From the NCBI GenBank assembly GCA_012932295.1, contig JAAONU010000014.1:41524770-41588769 (forward strand): a DNA stretch of 64,000 bases, read 5' to 3'. The position numbers and the translations under genes were made by a program. Source of the DNA: Cyclina sinensis. Its lineage: Eukaryota; Mollusca; Bivalvia; Venerida; Veneridae. Each line of letters opens with the position of its first letter. Positions within the stretch are counted from its first letter, which is position 1. Positions 23,427 through 31,947 of the stretch are shown here, in pieces. A model generated the notes under the pieces. The model saw only the letters and a program-made list of their open reading frames with translations. It ran no database searches and was not told the origin of the DNA.

Positions 23427-23919
23427 AGGAAACAGTTCTGGAAATTCTACTTAAGAATTTGATGAGCCAAACTAGAGATACCGGTGAAAACTGAAACCCT
23501 CGTGTTTCTATTTCATCTTTTTCGTGTTATACATCGACTTGAAATATCTTTTATTAGAATTTAATGTTAATATGTTGACATTCTCTTTTTTAATCAGTTT
23601 ACTGTACTGTGGACGACGCACTCGTACGCGAATGCCAATACAGCCAAGGTTTGCGCTTTAAGATTAACAGTAGAGAGCCAGTGGATACATGTTCCTCCAC
23701 CAAGACATGCTCTAAATTAGATAAAAAAGTGTTTATATACGCGCAAGTTAGAAATACACACATTCACAATATAACAGAAAATAATGTATTGTCTATAAGA
23801 ATGCAAATCCTGTATTTTTTATACGACGGGATCTTACGAAAGACTGCCGTTGTAAAATTTCTCAGTTCCAAATAATTGGTAATTTGAACGCGACTTTACC
23901 AAAACGGACTTTATTTCAT
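23427..23919. other. 3' flank of the LRR-Ig gene; one minisatellite unit
   Basis: No gene. 23873-23919 is a single unit of the 48-bp minisatellite whose remaining units lie beyond 31138 on the far side of the retrotransposon. Confidence 0.7.
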
Positions 23920-24158
23920 ATAAGTTCTAGTTTAATCGCTCGAGATTAAACTTCTTTATTTTACACTGAAGACCTTCTCCGATTTGTCGTTCTGACCTAT
24001 GACGTAATGAATTCTATGAGCTAATTTTAGATCACTATTTAAACCCAGCTCCATGCTTTTCAAATTCTTTTCCAATTGGGAACTTGAACTGGAAGGTAGA
24101 AATACGATTTTTATTTTGAAAGTTTAAAAAATTATTTTCATGATTTAAAATTATATTT
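23920..24158 (+). repeat. Split direct repeat A1
   Basis: 239 bp, beginning ATAAGTTCTAGTTTAATCGC, apparently identical to A2 at 30453-30691. It marks the left end of the element. Confidence 0.95.
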
Positions 24159-24381
24159 GAGAATTATTTATAAATCATTTTACTCTTGTCCAATAAATAT
24201 TATAATTAAATTGAGAATTTAGAGATAAAAATTATAAATAGTTTAAAGTTGACTTCCGGCATTCTGCCACGCGGGACTTTTCGCATGTTGTGTCTCATTA
24301 CTTGTATTCGTTTACAAGTCTGAGGACCCCTGTATTCACACAGATAGATGAATGTGAAGTTTGTGAGAGCGAATCTTTACG

Positions 24382-24720
24382 GGTTTTGAACCCACAGCTG
24401 CAAAGTGCTGCCTTAATCCTTTAATGCTTCATTGAAGATTTATTATTTATTTCTGACTTAATACTGACGAGGATAATAACAAATACAGCATTTTATTGAT
24501 AATTTTATTAATACTGACGAGGATTATAGCAATACAACATTTTGTTGATAATTTTATTATCACTATTATGTTGGGTTTCGAACCCACAGCTGCAGAATTC
24601 TGCCGTACTCTTTTAATGCCTCATTGAAGAATTTTATTTATTTCTGACTTAATACTGACGAGGATTATAGCTAATACAACATTTTATTGATAATTTTATT
24701 ATCACTATTATATCTTGTCG
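24382..24720 (+). repeat. Internal leader duplication in the retrotransposon
   Basis: A block starting GGGTTTTGAACCCACAGCTGC (about 24379) and ending in TTGATAATTTTATT is repeated from GGGTTTCGAACCCACAGCTGC (about 24572) to about 24710, and ATACTGACGAGGAT-ATAGC occurs three times. The GGTTTCGAACCC motif resembles a tRNA T-arm/B-box. Whether it has a promoter or priming role is unknown. Confidence 0.7.
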
Positions 24721-24816
24721 TCACCTCTCTGATTGTCTTAATGTTACTGGTTTCATAAAATTATCTAGATCTACATTTAAGCATTTCATCTTTACTTAAA
24801 TTTCATATCAAATGAG

Positions 24817-25748
24817 ATGCCTAAACGTCAAAGTCGTACGTCGGAACGTGAGAATTTGGCTGACCTAGTGGCTACAAAGAGATCAAGAGTTCCCGCAGAG
24901 CCCGTGGAAATGGACAGTACGTGGTCTAGGAACCAGCAAAATGACAGTACGCAGCAAAATAACAGTACGCCGCCTAGGAACCAGCACCAGCAAAAGAGCG
25001 GAACAGGTGTTATTTCTTCTTTCCATTGTTCTAACATTTTAAGGAAAAAATATGGTCCAATAGTTTTGTAGAACTTAACCAGCTTCTCCCGAAACCACAG
25101 ACTGACAACAAACAAAAAATTCAGATTATTAATGGAGAACTTGTTGTATCAAGCAATGAGCCACCTCCCAAAATTACGGAAAATATTGATAAGTGGACTG
25201 ACGCTTTCCACATTTTCATTTCTGTTTTCGTTGAAAAACATCCATCTGAAATTAACAATCTTTTGCAATATATCTCAAACGTTAGACAAGCAGCCCAAAA
25301 ACATACGGGATGGTCCACTTATGATAGGCAGTTCAGATTAAAGAAGTCTGTAAATGAAACTGTTAAATGGGAGGAAGTTGATCCCCAACTTTGGACTATG
25401 TACATGGAACCCCAGTTAAGTGCTTCAGTCATTTCATCAAAAAGATGTTATATCTTGAACAACACAGGCTACTGTGTAAATAGATTGTGCTCATACATGC
25501 ACAAGTGCTTGGAATGCTCTGGAAATCACCCTGCTCTTTCCTGTCCTGCAAAGGGCTCAAGGCCATTTTCAAGTTATGGTAGCTCGTTCCAACCTTGGCA
25601 ATCTTCCCCTAGTACTCCTTTTGCACCTGGACATGCCATAAGACATTATGGTGCTCGTTTCAGGCAACCTCCTCAACAAGTTCCATCAGCCGCATCAAGG
25701 TCGTACCAACCCAGACGATTTATGGGACCTAGGGTCAACACCAATTAA
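24817..25748 (+). pseudogene. Gag-like ORF of Ngaro-like element, frame-broken
   Basis: The first frame starts at ATG 24817 (MPKRQSRTSERENLADLV, then a Gln/Asn/Ser-rich stretch) and stops at about 25071. A second frame, open from 25035 to 25748, carries the recognisable Gag part: WTDAFHIFISVFVEKHPSE, GWSTYDRQFRLKK and a zinc-knuckle-like segment (CYILNNTGYC, then LCSYMHKCLECSGNHPALSC). The Pro/Ser/Phe-rich tail is basic. The two frames do not join cleanly. A 37-nt GT-AG segment at 25007-25043 would not restore the frame, so a one-base indel is the simplest explanation. RT follows directly. Confidence 0.7.
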
Positions 25749-25774
25749 CATTTACAATTTAGAGAAAGAGTTAA

Positions 25775-27325
25775 GGGGGTACGATAAAAAAAGACGCCTC
25801 ATTTATTTTGTCTGGTTTTAAACATGGTTTTAGCCTAAATTATTCCGGGCCAAGAATACCGTTAGTTTCCGAAAATCTCAAGTCTGCAAAAATGAATAGT
25901 GATGTTTTAAGTAAAAAATTGAAGGACGATAAAGCACTTGGGTGGATTGCCGGTCCATTTGTGACCCCACCGATTTCAAACTTACGCATAAATCCCGTCG
26001 GTCTCGTTCCTAAACGGTCAGGCGGCTGGAGGTTAATTACTAATTTGTCTTTTCCGGAAGGACATAGTGTTAACGACTTCGTTGAGCCTGATTTTAGGCA
26101 CGTTAAGTACGCTTTATTCGATCGAGCTGTGACTATTGTTCAAACTATAGGAAAATCCGCATTCTGTTGTAAAGCTGATATAAAGTCTGCCTTCAATTTA
26201 TGTCCGGTAGCACCTGCCGATTTTGATCTACTTGGCATTAAATCTGAAGATGGTTACTGGGTACAAAAAATGCTACCTCAAGGCTCAGCTAGCGCATGTT
26301 TCATATTTGAAAAATTTGCGTCGTTTTTAGAATGGCTAATAAAAAAGAAATCGGGTACAAATAATATCACACATCTCCTTGGTGACTTTTTCATGGCAGG
26401 TTCTACCTTTATACATTGCCGAGATATTTTTGAGCTATTTCAAAGTGAATGCTTTAATTTAGGTATACCTTTATGTCCAGAAAAACTTATAGGACCTCTA
26501 AAGGTCATTACGTATTTAGGACTTGATATTGATGCGGAAAAACAAACCATTCGAGTACCCGATGATAAGATCGATAAAGCAAAAATCGAAATTTCTCGCC
26601 TGTTGTCTTTTAAAAAGATTCGTTTGTCCGAACTACAGTCTATTGTCGGCTTGCTGAACTTCATAACCAAAGCCATTCCCACCGGAAAAGCCTTTCTGCG
26701 CAGGTTTTACGATGCAATGTCACATGCTAATAAACCACACCACTTTATACGGGTGAATAACGGGATGCGTGACGACGCTTCGATATGGTTATCATTTTTA
26801 AACGAATTTAATGGAACTGCATTCTTCAATGAAAGTGAATGGTTTGAAAACACTTTTATTGAGTTGTATACAGATGCTTCAGGCAATAAGGATTTTGGTT
26901 GTGGTTGTTATTTCAAAGGTGACTGGTGCGTATTTAAATGGCCTGATAATTGGGACACCAATATATTTCATGATATCACATATCTAGAGCTTGTGCCGAT
27001 CGTTCTAGCATTCCATTTATGGGGAGCGACTATGAAAAACAAAAAGATTCTATTAAGATCAGATAACCAGTCTTTAGTTCAAATTCTTAACAAAAAGTCC
27101 TCGAAAAATAAACGTGTTATGGATCTAATCAGACACTTGATGCTTCTTGTTTTAAAGAACAATATTCAGATCAAAGGCAAACATATCGGTACAAAATTCA
27201 ATACTATTGCTGATTCTATTAGTCGTTTCCAGTGGTCGAGGTTACATCGGGAATTGCCGCACTACGCAGCAAGACAACCGTGCAGTGTCCCAGCAGACTT
27301 TCTTTTGATCTTCAACCGGAAGTAG
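25775..27325 (+). CDS. Reverse transcriptase-RNase H of Ngaro-like element; RT active site mutated
   Basis: Open from 25775 with no early ATG; translation probably depends on upstream Gag or on a lost junction (a neighbouring frame reads EKELRGYDKKRRL just before). The order is an RT N-terminal block (GPRIPLV..., NPVGLVPKRSGGWRLITNLS), motif A (CCKADIKSAFNLCPV), motif B (MLPQGSASACFIFEKF), then motif C as HLLGDFFMAG. The first aspartate of the expected LDD is glycine (GGT at 26381-26383). RNase H follows with its acidic residues in YTDASG, YLELVPI, RSDNQS and IADSIS. The missing catalytic Asp predicts loss of polymerase activity. The 3' end overlaps the YR frame by about 90 nt. Confidence 0.88.
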   Translation, partial: GGTIKKDASFILSGFKHGFSLNYSGPRIPLVSENLKSAKMNSDVLSKKLKDDKALGWIAGPFVTPPISNLRINPVGLVPKRSGGWRLITNLSFPEGHSVNDFVEPDFRHVKYALFDRAVTIVQTIGKSAFCCKADIKSAFNLCPVAPADFDLLGIKSEDGYWVQKMLPQGSASACFIFEKFASFLEWLIKKKSGTNNITHLLGDFFMAGSTFIHCRDIFELFQSECFNLGIPLCPEKLIGPLKVITYLGLDIDAEKQTIRVPDDKIDKAKIEISRLLSFKKIRLSELQSIVGLLNFITKAIPTGKAFLRRFYDAMSHANKPHHFIRVNNGMRDDASIWLSFLNEFNGTAFFNESEWFENTFIELYTDASGNKDFGCGCYFKGDWCVFKWPDNWDTNIFHDITYLELVPIVLAFHLWGATMKNKKILLRSDNQSLVQILNKKSSKNKRVMDLIRHLMLLVLKNNIQIKGKHIGTKFNTIADSISRFQWSRLHRELPHYAARQPCSVPADFLLIFNRK

Positions 27326-28209
27326 ACAGACTGATCAATTCCTCCCTCTCTTTAAACACCCAGAAGAATTATGAGGTTGCTATCAAATCATTTACAAATT
27401 TCTGTCTTCTACTGGATATTCCACTTGTATGGCCCCCGACTGTTCAACAAATAACAGAATATATAGCCTATATGTCTCTACAACAATATGCATTTCAAAC
27501 TATAAATTCGCATGTGTCTGCCATCAGCTACGTGAACAAGCTTAATGATCTCGCTGATAACACCAAGAAATTCGTAGTAAAAAGTATGTTGGAAGGTATT
27601 CGTAGAACAAAGGGCAGAAATAATTATTTAAGGCAGCCCATTACCATCAGCATATTGCAAAAACTTTTGTCTTCTTTAAAAATCATTTGTCGCTCCCAAT
27701 ATGAATGTATGCTGTTTTCGGCTGCTTTCTCGTTGGCTTATATAGCGTTACTACGAATAAGCGAATTCACTTCGGCTAATAAAAAGTCTGATGACTATTT
27801 GCTCACGAAGGATGATATCGTTATGGGCGATAGTAAAATCCGTTTATATTTCAAACGTTCAAAGACTGATCAAAAAGCAACAGGCAGTTTTATTGATGTT
27901 GCACTTGAAGACAAGAATATGTTTTGCTACCATCATATTCAGACATATCTTAGCTATCAGTCTCGGCCTCACGAAGATGGTCCGCTTTTCAGCCATTTTG
28001 ACGGAAGTCCCTTGACGTCATACCAGTTTAACGCTGTTCTTAAAAAAGCTCTGAAACTTATCGGCCTTGATATAGGCAACATAAAAGCTCACTCTTTTAG
28101 AATCGGTCGAGCTACGGGAATGTATCGAGACGGTTATCCTATTGAAACTATCAAATCCAATGGTAGATGGAGATCAAGTGCTTACAAATCTTATATTCGG
28201 TTAACATAA
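27232..28209 (+). CDS. Tyrosine recombinase (YR) of Ngaro-like element
   Basis: Overlaps the end of RT-RNase H in another frame, with no ATG at the overlap, so the exact start is unclear. The N-terminal core-binding half has LNTQKNYEVAIKSFTNFC and TVQQITEYIAYMSLQQYA. The catalytic half shows the family signature: Arg I in ALLRISEFTS, Lys in YFKRSKTDQ, HSFRIGRATGMY (His and Arg II), GRWRSSAY, and a terminal SYIRL tyrosine about four residues from the end. YRs integrate a circular cDNA, matching the split repeats and absent target duplication. No frame break is seen, so this ORF may still be functional. It ends at TAA 28207-28209. Confidence 0.9.
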   Translation: MVEVTSGIAALRSKTTVQCPSRLSFDLQPEVDRLINSSLSLNTQKNYEVAIKSFTNFCLLLDIPLVWPPTVQQITEYIAYMSLQQYAFQTINSHVSAISYVNKLNDLADNTKKFVVKSMLEGIRRTKGRNNYLRQPITISILQKLLSSLKIICRSQYECMLFSAAFSLAYIALLRISEFTSANKKSDDYLLTKDDIVMGDSKIRLYFKRSKTDQKATGSFIDVALEDKNMFCYHHIQTYLSYQSRPHEDGPLFSHFDGSPLTSYQFNAVLKKALKLIGLDIGNIKAHSFRIGRATGMYRDGYPIETIKSNGRWRSSAYKSYIRLT

Positions 28210-28388
28210 GATACAACAATGATACCGACGACGGATCATAGTGTTTTATCTCTCATTCAAGGTTATCCTATCGAAACTATCAAATGTTTAATCCAACCAA
28301 GTGCTTACAAGTCTTATATTCGGTAAAATTAAGTTATAACAAATGATACCGACGACGGATCATAGCGTTTTATCTCTAATTCATAATA
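28133..28388 (+). repeat. Tandem duplication of the YR 3' end
   Basis: The region from GGTTATCCTATTGAAACTATCAAAT (28133; read in pieces) through ATTCGG...GATACCGACGACGGATCATAGTG is repeated about 128 bp downstream (28261-28388) with a short substituted stretch (TGTTTAATCCAACC replaces the Gly-Arg-Trp codons). The second copy lies after the stop codon and is not translated in frame. Confidence 0.85.
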
Positions 28389-28739
28389 TCAAGGCCGTTA
28401 AGATTTCGCCCAATCTTTACTTAAGTCATAAATTCCCATAACGTCTTGTCATCGACAAAGTTTAGACTTCGAGCTCTATAAATTACTTTTGTACATATGT
28501 TGAAATGTTAAGCTTTAGCTATTTTATCGCTTAATTTGGTGACATTTCAATGTTATTTCCCAAGTTTAGTGTTATTTACTCATTTGCGTTATTTACCTAA
28601 TTATACAAACATAGAAATTATCATGGGATAAAGACCCTAGTTATTCGATACAATATATATATTGCCTCAGTTTCACGGATGAAGATTTTAGTTCAATAGA
28701 TGCTCTGGTACAGTCTATTATGATAAATGTTTTAATCTA

Positions 28740-29370
28740 TGCGGTGTGGAACAAAGATCATGTTATTTTTGATTGATAAAGACACAATGATTATTGGAAA
28801 GACATAATGATTATTGAAAGTCATAATGATGTATTGGAAAGATAGATGATCTATGAGAAAAATGTGGCGATAAAGATAAAAAGATAAGATGCTATTACAC
28901 AAACCAATGTGGCACTTACTGCATTCTTTCAAAATTATGAAAATAAAGTATAGGACCTGCCCTTTGCCTATAAAGTGTTTAGGCCGGCGGTCCGCCTTTG
29001 GCTTATAAATAGTAAAGTTGCCATCGCGCGTATAGAGAGACCGATGTCGGATCTCTGTACATCGACATTATGATAAAGATATATGAAGATAAAGATGTAA
29101 AGATAAAGATATACAAAGATAAAGATGTATAGATAAAGATGTAAAGATAAAGATATACAAAGATAAAGATGTAAAGATAAAGATGTGAGATAAAGATGTA
29201 AAGATAAAGATATATAAAGATAAAGATATAAAGATATATAAGTAAAGATAAAGATATATATAAAGATAAAGAGATGTAAAGATGTAAAGATAAAGATGTA
29301 AAGTTAAAGATACATAAAGATGTAAAGATACAGATATATAGGATTCAAAGATAAAGATATAAAGATGAAT
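28740..29370 (+). repeat. GATAAAGAT-type minisatellite inside the element
   Basis: Degenerate repeats of AAAGATAAAGATGTAAAGAT with GATA/TATA variants are dense from about 29055 to 29370. A looser ATAATGATTATTGGAAAGAC array lies at 28785-28860. They separate YR from the SGNH hydrolase ORF. Confidence 0.85.
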
Positions 29371-29595
29371 GTATGTTTCATCTATAGGTACTCGTCATTG
29401 TGTTCATTCCACTCATACGATGACATTATCAAAAATTATAAAGACTATATACAATTCGGCCTAACACCGCATACGATTAAGATATTTCTCATATATACGC
29501 ATATACACATTTGAATATTATGTATGCTACTTCTAAATCAAACATCGAATTATATTAGTGTCTCAGAGAAGAATTAGATTAAAATATCTGTTTAA

Positions 29596-30198
29596 GGACT
29601 TTCAGAGAAATTCAGTGTATGGGTAATTGGTTCTTCCTTGATAAGAGGTGCTTACCAACGTCTTTGTGACAGACCCGATGGGGAAAACCTTGGCTTAGAC
29701 TTCATAGGAGGGAATCTTACATGGGAATTTATAAGCGGTATGAAAATTGATCACATTCAGGCAGCAGTCGACTATTTACTTAGCTTTAAAGAAATTCCCG
29801 ACTATGTTATATTTCATTGTGGGGGCAATGATATAGGACCCAAAGCATCTGCTGTTATTATAGCAGAACTGAAGCAAATTTTTGAACACTTAAAGATTAT
29901 ACTGCCTGGATCAAAGTTCATTTGGTCGCAAATACTTCCTAGGCGCACTTGGAGATACATCGAATGTACACATTTCGCCGATCGAGCGCGCAAACGCATT
30001 AACAGCTCAATCAGTACCTTTGTAATAAAGAGTGGGGGTCATTATATTAAATATCCTGATATAAAAGGAGATTTCAAATTTATTTGCCATGATGACACGC
30101 ATTTGTCTGCTGTTGGGTATGACATAATGTTAAACAATATCTCAGCAGCACTATATGCATTTCACACTTGCGGCCATCCTGTTTTTCCAATGTCATGA
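29596..30198 (+). CDS. SGNH/GDSL-type hydrolase domain carried by the retrotransposon
   Basis: The frame is open from 29596 to a stop at 30196-30198. Block I reads VWVIGSSLIRGA (nucleophile Ser context), block III HCGGNDIG (oxyanion Gly and Asn) and block V DDTHLSAVGY (catalytic His with preceding Asp). This is the full SGNH set in about 185 residues. No ATG occurs near the block-I end in frame, so the protein is either initiated upstream through a now-broken frame or truncated. I recall SGNH/GDSL hydrolase domains being reported in some Ngaro-like and CR1-like retroelements; the role there is unknown. It lies 70 bp before B1, inside the element. Confidence 0.85.
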   Translation, partial: GLSEKFSVWVIGSSLIRGAYQRLCDRPDGENLGLDFIGGNLTWEFISGMKIDHIQAAVDYLLSFKEIPDYVIFHCGGNDIGPKASAVIIAELKQIFEHLKIILPGSKFIWSQILPRRTWRYIECTHFADRARKRINSSISTFVIKSGGHYIKYPDIKGDFKFICHDDTHLSAVGYDIMLNNISAALYAFHTCGHPVFPMS

Positions 30199-30267
30199 CT
30201 GGATGGGTATGTTATGTTCATCCGCTAGTGGCGGAAGGTCCTCTCATTGAAATTCAAGCCCCTTTTG

Positions 30268-30456
30268 GCATAAATTCACATAACATTCTAGTTTTGCGAC
30301 CGACGTCGGAGCAAAACGTTTGATGAATTTACAAAATAGATTTTATTCCAGTCATGACGGAAAATTATGCCAAAACTAAATGTCATATTAACAATTAAAA
30401 GTTATTAATTTGATATTGTTCTTGAGTTTTCATTTCTGCCTTCAGTTGGAAAATAA
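30268..30456 (+). repeat. Split direct repeat B1
   Basis: 189 bp starting GCATAAATTCACATAACATT. It differs from B2 by about one base (TCTGCC versus TCTGAC). Contains the palindrome GCGACCGACGTCGG. Its last four bases (ATAA) are the first four of A2. Confidence 0.95.
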
Positions 30457-30691
30457 GTTCTAGTTTAATCGCTCGAGATTAAACTTCTTTATTTTACACT
30501 GAAGACCTTCTCCGATTTGTCGTTCTGACCTATGACGTAATGAATTCTATGAGCTAATTTTAGATCACTATTTAAACCCAGCTCCATGCTTTTCAAATTC
30601 TTTTCCAATTGGGAACTTGAACTGGAAGGTAGAAATACGATTTTTATTTTGAAAGTTTAAAAAATTATTTTCATGATTTAAAATTATATTT
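30453..30691 (+). repeat. Split direct repeat A2
   Basis: 239-bp copy of A1, fused to B1 through a shared ATAA. It diverges from A1 abruptly at TCCCTCCCTCCC. Confidence 0.95.
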
Positions 30692-30948
30692 CCCTCCCTC
30701 CCTGCCCTTGCTTTCCTTTTATTTCTATTTTCAGGAAGCTTGAAACATCCCATCTTCGTCATGGCGGGAATAAAAATACAATGACATTCTGTGTTTAGAC
30801 AGAAAATAAAAGATATCCAAGACGATTCGTGTACCTGAAGATGGCGCTAATCAAATAACCACAAGACACTGTCATGAGTATCCGATGTCGGTGCTCACAA
30901 TTTAAAATGTGAAAATCGGTCATATTTTGTATTTACATGCTAGCATAA

Positions 30949-31137
30949 GCATAAATTCACATAACATTCTAGTTTTGCGACCGACGTCGGAGCAAAACGT
31001 TTGATGAATTTACAAAATAGATTTTATTCCAGTCATGACGGAAAATTATGCCAAAACTAAATGTCATATTAACAATTAAAAGTTATTAATTTGATATTGT
31101 TCTTGAGTTTTCATTTCTGACTTCAGTTGGAAAATAA
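30949..31137 (+). repeat. Split direct repeat B2 (right end of element)
   Basis: 189-bp copy of B1 ending GGAAAATAA, followed at once by minisatellite sequence (TTAGTGATTTGAACGCG). A 257-bp unique spacer (30692-30948) separates it from A2. Confidence 0.95.
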
Positions 31138-31710
31138 TTAGTGATTTGAACGCGACTTTATCAAAACGGACTTTATTTCATATAATGGGTGGTTTGAATG
31201 TGACTTTATTAAAACGCTCTTTATTTCGTATAATGGGTGATTTAAACGCGACTTTGTTAAAATGGACTTTATTTCATATCATGGGTAATTTGAACGCGAC
31301 TTAATTAAAACGGACTTTATTTCATATAATGGCTAATTTAAACGCGACTTTATTTAAATGGACTTTATTTCATATAATGGGTAATTTGAACGCGACTTAA
31401 TTAAAACGGACTTTATTTCATATAATGGCTAATTTAAACGCGACTTTATTAAAATGGACTTTATTTCATATAATGGCTGATTTGAACGAGACTTTATTAA
31501 AATGAACTTTATTTCATATAATGGGTGATTTGAACGCGACTTTATTGAAACGGACTTTATTTCATATAATGGCTAATTTAAACGCGACTTTATTAAAATG
31601 GACTTTATTTCATATAATGGCTGATTTGAACGAGACTTTATTAAAATGAACTTTATTTCATATAATGGGTGATTTGAACGCGACTTTATTAAAACGGACT
31701 TTATTTCAGA
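31138..31710. repeat. 48-bp minisatellite, about 12 units
   Basis: Unit: ATAATGGGTGATTTGAACGC followed by GACTTTATTAAAACGGACTTTATTTCAT. Units differ at a few positions and alternate between higher-order variants (GGCTAATTTAAACGCG versus GGGTGATTTGAACGCG). One more unit lies at 23873-23919, left of the retrotransposon, showing that the array pre-dated insertion. Confidence 0.95.
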
Positions 31711-31918
31711 CTGAAAGTATGAGTTGTATAGGAGTTGCATTGGTCTGAATTTAAAAGACATTTACAAGACAATTTCAGGCAATATTTCTATAAATACACT
31801 AAGAACATTCAATTTTGAAATTAAGCTTTGGGTCATTAAGGTTTCCCATTTTCTCAAAAATAGTTTTATCAATAGATAAATCACAATTAACAGATGATGA
31901 AATTATGAACGATTATAT

Positions 31919-31940
31919 CAGGGCCTTAATTGAGGCCCTG
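31919..31940. mobile_element. 22-bp palindrome flanked by 7-bp direct repeat (copy 1)
   Basis: 8-bp arms CAGGGCCT and AGGCCCTG surround a TAATTG centre. It is bounded exactly by ATTATAT on both sides (31912-31918 and 31941-31947). The identical 22 bp recurs at 43953-43974 with a different flanking repeat. It has the form of a DNA transposon reduced to two fused ends. Confidence 0.85.
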
Positions 31941-31947
31941 ATTATAT

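Larger units (their letters stand above)
23920..31137 (+). mobile_element. Ngaro-like tyrosine-recombinase retrotransposon with split direct repeats
   Basis: A 7.2-kb element with Gag, RT-RNase H, tyrosine recombinase and SGNH hydrolase ORFs, in that order. Ends are split direct repeats: A1 (23920-24158), then the coding part, B1 (30268-30456), A2 (30453-30691), a 257-bp unique spacer, and B2 (30949-31137). A1 and A2 are both 239 bp; B1 and B2 are both 189 bp. This arrangement, with no DNA methyltransferase domain, is that of Ngaro rather than classical DIRS elements. It is inserted in a 48-bp minisatellite. ATAA occurs at the target junction, at both element ends and at the B1/A2 junction, as expected for YR-mediated integration of a circle without target duplication. 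Gag shows a frame break and the RT catalytic motif is mutated, so this copy is probably inactive. Confidence 0.9.

Noticed and set aside
25007..25043. 37-nt GT-AG segment in the Gag region as an intron
   Set aside because: Removing it does not bring the two Gag frames together, and 37 nt is below usual intron size.
28785..29370. CRISPR-like array
   Set aside because: The repeats are contiguous degenerate GATA-type units without spacers, in a eukaryotic retrotransposon.
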